The notes under the pieces were generated by a model. It did no database searches. It was not told where the DNA came from and saw only the letters and a list, made by a program, of their open reading frames with translations. The position numbers were made by a program, and so were the translations under genes. A DNA stretch of 64,000 nt, from assembly GCF_900109205.1 (NCBI RefSeq), contig NZ_FNZB01000006.1, positions 16,020 to 80,019 of the forward strand, written 5' to 3'. Source of the stretch: Sphingomonas sp. OV641. Lineage in GTDB: Bacteria > Pseudomonadota > Alphaproteobacteria > Sphingomonadales > Sphingomonadaceae. Shown piece after piece: positions 60,339 to 64,000 of the stretch. Every line of letters starts with the position of its first letter. Within the stretch, counting starts at the first letter, position 1.

Positions 60339-61865
60339 ATGCTCGAGACGCTGCACCCAACCTGGCATCGCCGCGCTGTCATGATGGCAATGGCATCGCT
60401 AGCCATCATGCCATCGACGCCCATCGATGCTCATGCACGCACCGATATTGATCCGTTCGGACTTGGCGTCGCCAGCGGCGATCCGTCGGGCGACGGATTT
60501 GTCCTATGGACGCGGTTGATCGGGCGCGGCCTTGCTCCGCTCGATGCGAAGGCCGTCTCGGTGCGGTACGAGGTCGCTGCTGATCGCGGCTTTCGAACGA
60601 TCGTCCGCCGCGGCGTCCTACCCGCACGGCCGGAAGCCGCCCACAGCGTCCATGTCGAGGTCGGTGGGCTGCCGTCTGGTCGTGCCTTCTGGTATCGCTT
60701 TCACGCGCTCGGGGCGACGAGCCCCATCGGCAGGACGACGACCGTACCGCAAACGTCCGCTCGGCTGCGGATAGCGGTAACGTCGTGCCAACATTGGGAG
60801 CAGGCTCGCTTCGGAGCCTACCGCGACATGATTGCGCAGCAGCCCGACCTAGTGCTCCAGCTTGGCGACTACATCTACGAGCAAACTTATCCCGATCAGG
60901 CAAAGGTCCGCTCGTTTGGCACGTCGGAGCCGCTGGACCTTGGCGGGTACCGGCAGCGGCATGCGCTCTACAAGACGGACCCCGATCTACAGGCCGCCCA
61001 TCGCGCCTGCCCGTGGGTAGTGACGTGGGACGACCACGAAGTCCTCAACGACTATGCAAATCTCGCCAATCGGACCGGCGAACCCGCTGCCATGTTCGCG
61101 ACGCGACGTGCCGCTGCTTACCAGGCATACTTCGAGCATATGCCGATCCGGCCGAGCATATGGCACGGTGCCAGTACGCCCCGGCTCTATCGAGCCGTCG
61201 ATTGGGGCGACCTTGCGTCACTTTCCGTGTTGGATACGCGCCAGTACCGCAGTCCGTCACCCTGCGCTCCTGCCGGCATAGCGCGCAACGTCCGGCTAGA
61301 CGGATGTGCGGAGGCCGCGGCATCGACGGGGACGATCATGGGGGCAACACAGGAACGCTGGCTCGACCAGCGGCTCGCCAGCGAGCATCGTCCGTGGACG
61401 CTGATCGGACAGCAAGTTTTCTTCGCGCCGCTTGCTCTTGATAGCGCAGGCAGAGCAACGTTCAGTGATCAATGGGACGGCTATACGGCGAACCGAAGCC
61501 GTATCCTGCAGGGCCTGTCACGATCCACCGTCACGAGCCCACTTGTCCTGAGCGGCGATGTGCATTCCTTTTGGGTCAACGACCTGAACGACAGCGGCGG
61601 GCGCCCGGTCGCAGGCGAAATCGTCACGTCCGCGCTAGCCGCGGCCTCACCCCCCAAGGGGCGCTTCGGCGACGCTCTAGCCAACAACGGCCACATACGG
61701 TTCTCCGACGTGGAGCAAGCCGGGTACGTACTGATCGACATCGGTCAAACGCAGCTAACCGCCGATCTTCGGGCGATCCGCGACCGTCAATCGGCCGATA
61801 GTCCTGTCGCCAGCATCGCCATGTTTGGGATGGCATGCGGAAGCCGCCGACTAGAGCGCGCGTGA
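60339..61865 (+). CDS. phoD: PhoD-like alkaline phosphatase D
   Basis: The 508-residue product starts MLETLHPTWHRRAVMMAMAS; a twin-arginine-like HRR followed by a hydrophobic stretch fits a Tat signal, though the consensus is incomplete. The body has GVASGDPSGDGFVLWTRL, VTSCQHWEQARFGAYRDM, VLQLGDYIYEQTY, WVVTWDDHEVLNDY and LVLSGDVHSFW, which supply the metal ligands of PhoD phosphatases and phosphodiesterases. It acts in the periplasm or outside. It is divergent from a TonB receptor. Confidence 0.9.
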   Translation: MLETLHPTWHRRAVMMAMASLAIMPSTPIDAHARTDIDPFGLGVASGDPSGDGFVLWTRLIGRGLAPLDAKAVSVRYEVAADRGFRTIVRRGVLPARPEAAHSVHVEVGGLPSGRAFWYRFHALGATSPIGRTTTVPQTSARLRIAVTSCQHWEQARFGAYRDMIAQQPDLVLQLGDYIYEQTYPDQAKVRSFGTSEPLDLGGYRQRHALYKTDPDLQAAHRACPWVVTWDDHEVLNDYANLANRTGEPAAMFATRRAAAYQAYFEHMPIRPSIWHGASTPRLYRAVDWGDLASLSVLDTRQYRSPSPCAPAGIARNVRLDGCAEAAASTGTIMGATQERWLDQRLASEHRPWTLIGQQVFFAPLALDSAGRATFSDQWDGYTANRSRILQGLSRSTVTSPLVLSGDVHSFWVNDLNDSGGRPVAGEIVTSALAAASPPKGRFGDALANNGHIRFSDVEQAGYVLIDIGQTQLTADLRAIRDRQSADSPVASIAMFGMACGSRRLERA

Positions 61866-61871
61866 TTGCCC

Positions 61872-62246
61872 TCAAGCACGCTGGACCACCCGGGCGGCCG
61901 GGGTGGGCCGTCCTGTACATTTCGCAAATAGCTCGATCGCCTGATCGCAGACGAGGCAATGGCCTTCGCAGCAATCGTGCATGAGGAAGGCCACCAGGTC
62001 CGACAGCGCCGGGAAAATCGCGCTGTAGATGATCGACCGTCCCTCGCGACGGCTCACCACCAAACCAGCCTGTTCAAGCTGGCTAAGGTGAAAGGACAGG
62101 CGCGAGGGCGGCGTGCCGCCCAGCTCCTCGCCGATCGCGCCAGCAGAGCGGCCGTCTGCGCCTGCTACGACCAGCAGCCGAACAATGCGCAGCCGGGTCG
62201 CATTCGAGATGGCGGCGAACGCTGTCAGCGCTTGATTCTCATCCAT
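61872..62246 (-). CDS. ArsR/SmtB-family regulator
   Basis: The 124-residue product has a winged helix (SNATRLRIVRLLVVAG, PSRLSFHLSQLEQAGLVVSR) and a cysteine-rich end (MHDCCEGHCLVC) that could sense a metal or metalloid. It is divergent from a cytochrome-c gene linked in related genomes to iron uptake. An operator-like TTCAA/TTGAA repeat lies between them. It converges with phoD, 6 bp apart. Confidence 0.88.
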   Translation of the reverse strand: MDENQALTAFAAISNATRLRIVRLLVVAGADGRSAGAIGEELGGTPPSRLSFHLSQLEQAGLVVSRREGRSIIYSAIFPALSDLVAFLMHDCCEGHCLVCDQAIELFAKCTGRPTPAARVVQRA

Positions 62247-62260
62247 GGTCAGCCCAATGG

Positions 62261-62276
62261 TTCAACATTATTTGAA
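62261..62276. promoter_or_regulatory. Possible ArsR operator
   Basis: TTCAACATTATTTGAA has TTCAA/TTGAA arms around CATTAT and lies 15 bp upstream of the arsR start, between divergent genes. The half-site resembles those of ArsR-type repressors. Confidence 0.45.
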
Positions 62277-62313
62277 ATGTAGTCGCCCTGTTAGACGGCA
62301 TAAGAGGCGATCG

Positions 62314-63071
62314 ATGAACCTTAACCGGGTCGCCGCGAACGGGCCAGCCATCGCTCCTGTATCGCGGTCTTGCAGTGCGAAGTTCGCCGATAACCTGCTA
62401 ATGCTACTTAGTCGCCATGGCTGGGTCGGTGCGCTTATTGCAATGTTCGTTGCGATCATGCTGGTTTCGCCGGCCAGCGCCCAGACGACCGCCCCGGTGC
62501 AAACGGCATGGCGGCTGCTCGATTACGTCGCAGTGGACTATCCCGAAGCGGTGAAGGGCGGCCAGATCGTCAGTCCGACAGAATATGCTGAAATGACGGA
62601 GTTCTCCGCCTCGGCACGCGAGCGGATAACCAGCTTGGCATCCTCGTCTGCCAAGGCCGATTTGGCGCGCCGGGCTACTGCACTGGAGCGGCTGATCGCG
62701 GCCAAGGCCCCCGCCGAAGCGGTAGGAACCGCCGCACGCAGCCTCGCTGCTGATCTCATCGCCGCGTATCCTGTGCCGCTCGCCCCGGCCGTCGCCCCCA
62801 ATTACCTGCGCGGGCAAGCGCTGTTCAACCAGAACTGCGCGAGCTGCCACGCCATGACCGGGGACGGAAAGGGGCCGAAATCGGTCGGGCTAGATCCTCC
62901 ACCGATCGCATTCATCGATAAGGCGCGCGCTCGCGAGCGCAGCACGTTCGCGTTTTATCAGGTGCTGGAACAAGGCATCGACGGCACCAGCATGGAAAGC
63001 TTTGCCGATCGTCCGCTTCAGGACCGTTGGGATCTCGCGCTATACGCTGGCACCTTCGCCTTTCCCGCTAG
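62314..63071 (+). pseudogene. Cytochrome-c domain protein truncated by an IS5 element
   Basis: The start MNLNRVAANGPAIAPVSRSC (GAGG upstream) leads to a hydrophobic signal segment (GALIAMFVAIMLVSPASA) and an N-terminal helical domain (AWRLLDYVAVDYPEAVKGG), then a cytochrome-c motif NCASCHAM. This layout usually precedes an FTR1 iron permease domain in one polypeptide. The IS element at 63072 cuts the gene, and the FTR1 part is not seen in the 90 bp beyond it. A frame stop occurs within the IS at 63087. Confidence 0.75.
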
Positions 63072-63905
63072 GGTCAGGACTCACTGATCAGAGCCAGAAG
63101 ATGACGGTGGCTGCGAGGGCGATGGCGGAGAAGAAGACCGTCGGACATCGATCGTAGCGGGTGGCGACGCGGCGCCAGTCCTTCAGGCGCCCGAACATGA
63201 TCTCAATACGGCTGCGGCGTCTGTAGCGGCGCTTGTCGTATTTGACGGGCTGGTGTCGAGATTTCCGACCTGGGATGCACGGTTCGATACCCTTCGCCTG
63301 CAAAGCATCCCTAAACCAGTCGGCGTCATAGCCCCGGTCGCCCAGGAGCCAGCGCGCTTTTGGCAGATCGTCCAGTAGCGCTGCCGCACCGGTGTAGTCG
63401 CTGACCTGGCCAGCGGTCATGAAGAAGCTGAGAGGTCGGCCGTTTGCGTCGGTGACGGCGTGAAGCTTCGTGTTCATGCCACCCTTGGTGCGGCCGATCA
63501 GCCGCCCGAGATCCCTTTTTTTACCCGCAGGCTCGATGCCGTGCGGTGTGCCTTCAAATAGGTCGCGTCGATCATGACGGTCTTCGGATCGGCACCTGCG
63601 GCCGCCAACCCTTCCATCATGCGGAGGAAAACCCCCATCTCGCCCCAGCGCTTCCAGCGATTGTAGAGCGTCTTGTGCGGGCCATACTCCTTTGGCGCAT
63701 CCCGCCATCGCAGCCCGTTGCGATTGACGAAAACGATGCCGCTCAACACCCGCCGATCATCAACGCGAGGCTTGCCGTGGCTCTTGGGAAAGTACGGTTG
63801 CAGACGCGCCATCTGCTCGTCCGTAAGCCAGTACAGGTCGCTCATTCTCAGTCTCCTTTCGGAGCCTGAATCAGATCGCGCCGCTCACATCAATGGGTCC
63901 TGACC
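63072..63905 (-). mobile_element. IS5-family element (IS427-type) with CTAG duplications
   Basis: The ends GGTCAGGAC and GTCCTGACC are inverted repeats. CTAG lies on both sides (63068-63071 and 63906-63909), the target type of the IS427 group. Length 834 bp. Inserted in the cytochrome-c gene. Confidence 0.88.
63088..63845 (-). CDS. IS5-family transposase, made by frameshift of two frames
   Basis: The first frame (MSDLYWLTDEQMARLQPYFP..., 63498-63845) ends after LRVKKGISGG; the second goes on from KKRDLGRLIGRTKGGMNTKL with LLGDRGYDADWFRDAL (Asp) and YRRRSRIEIMFGRLKDWRRV (Glu). A run of seven A residues before GGG (plus strand 63516-63522) is the slippery site where the frames join. DDE: VMIDATYLKAHR, LGDRGYD, EIMFGRLK. 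Confidence 0.9.
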
Positions 63906-63909
63906 CTAG

Positions 63910-64000
63910 CGCAATCTGCCGAAAGCACATCCCTGGATCGGTAATCCGGTGCTGCGAATTGCCGGCACGACGCGCGATCGGATCGAGGCGCCGGTCGAGC
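63910..64000 (+). other. Sequence after the IS5 element, possible coding remnant
   Basis: One frame reads RNLPKAHPWIGNPVLRIAGT followed by TRDRIEAPVE, which looks protein-like, but it is out of frame with the cytochrome gene before the IS. Either a frameshift or a deletion lies here, or it is another gene. Too short to decide. Confidence 0.3.

Noticed and set aside
1..64000. rRNA and tRNA genes
   Set aside because: No stretch with tRNA clover-leaf signatures or rRNA core sequences was recognised; the integrase and RIT elements do not lie next to a visible tRNA end.

Overview
The window looks like part of a large, GC-rich plasmid from an alphaproteobacterium, most likely a sphingomonad (Sphingomonas, Sphingobium or Novosphingobium type). 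The evidence is the gene content: a RepA/ParA/ParB replicon with iterons, an ArdC antirestriction protein, a strawberry-notch helicase, a large ParB-like protein, Toprim and DUF736 proteins, a RIT tyrosine-recombinase trio, and a secreted protease, TonB receptor and PhoD cargo. No rRNA, tRNA or CRISPR array was seen. The taxonomic call is inference from family content, not from a search.

Region 1 (1-31 kb) is a long run of minus-strand genes, many overlapping by 4 bp (ATGA), and forms the plasmid maintenance and transfer-establishment module. It holds ssb, a PemK/Phd toxin-antitoxin pair, two near-identical DUF736 genes, and many small plasmid proteins of unknown function. It also holds a group of nucleic-acid-modification candidates: a DpdA/TGT-like transglycosylase directly upstream of a Mom-like acyltransferase, plus two PP-loop (PAPS-reductase-like) enzymes. 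Next come a GHKL ATPase, a protein built of eight Myb/SANT-like repeats, a HerA-like ATPase, an SNase-type nuclease, ArdC and a 682-residue ParB-like protein. The modification group is the most interesting candidate system here.

Region 2 (29-39 kb) is a strawberry-notch helicase gene split by a RIT element (three consecutive tyrosine recombinases between 89-bp inverted repeats), followed by a CHC2/Toprim primase-like gene. A small ParA plus ribbon-helix-helix partition pair is bracketed by CTAGC-rich repeats.

Region 3 (39-51 kb) has a lytic transglycosylase, a TPP-dependent oxidase/decarboxylase, a tyrosine integrase with a divergent DUF1612-like regulator, and the replicon. The replicon has about ten iterons on both strands (invaded by an IS200-type element), repA, parB and parA. 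A shared 16-bp palindrome lies in the origin and at the repA start.

Region 4 (51-64 kb) is cargo and debris: a truncated second Toprim gene and a secreted serine-protease gene broken by an in-frame stop and by an IS3 element that itself carries an IS110 element, flanked by a 167-bp direct repeat. After that come a TonB receptor divergent from an alkaline phosphatase D, an ArsR regulator divergent from a cytochrome-c gene, and an IS5/IS427-type element that truncates the cytochrome gene.

A purine-rich leader tract recurs 25-85 nt upstream of at least thirteen gene starts in the plasmid module and has no obvious explanation.
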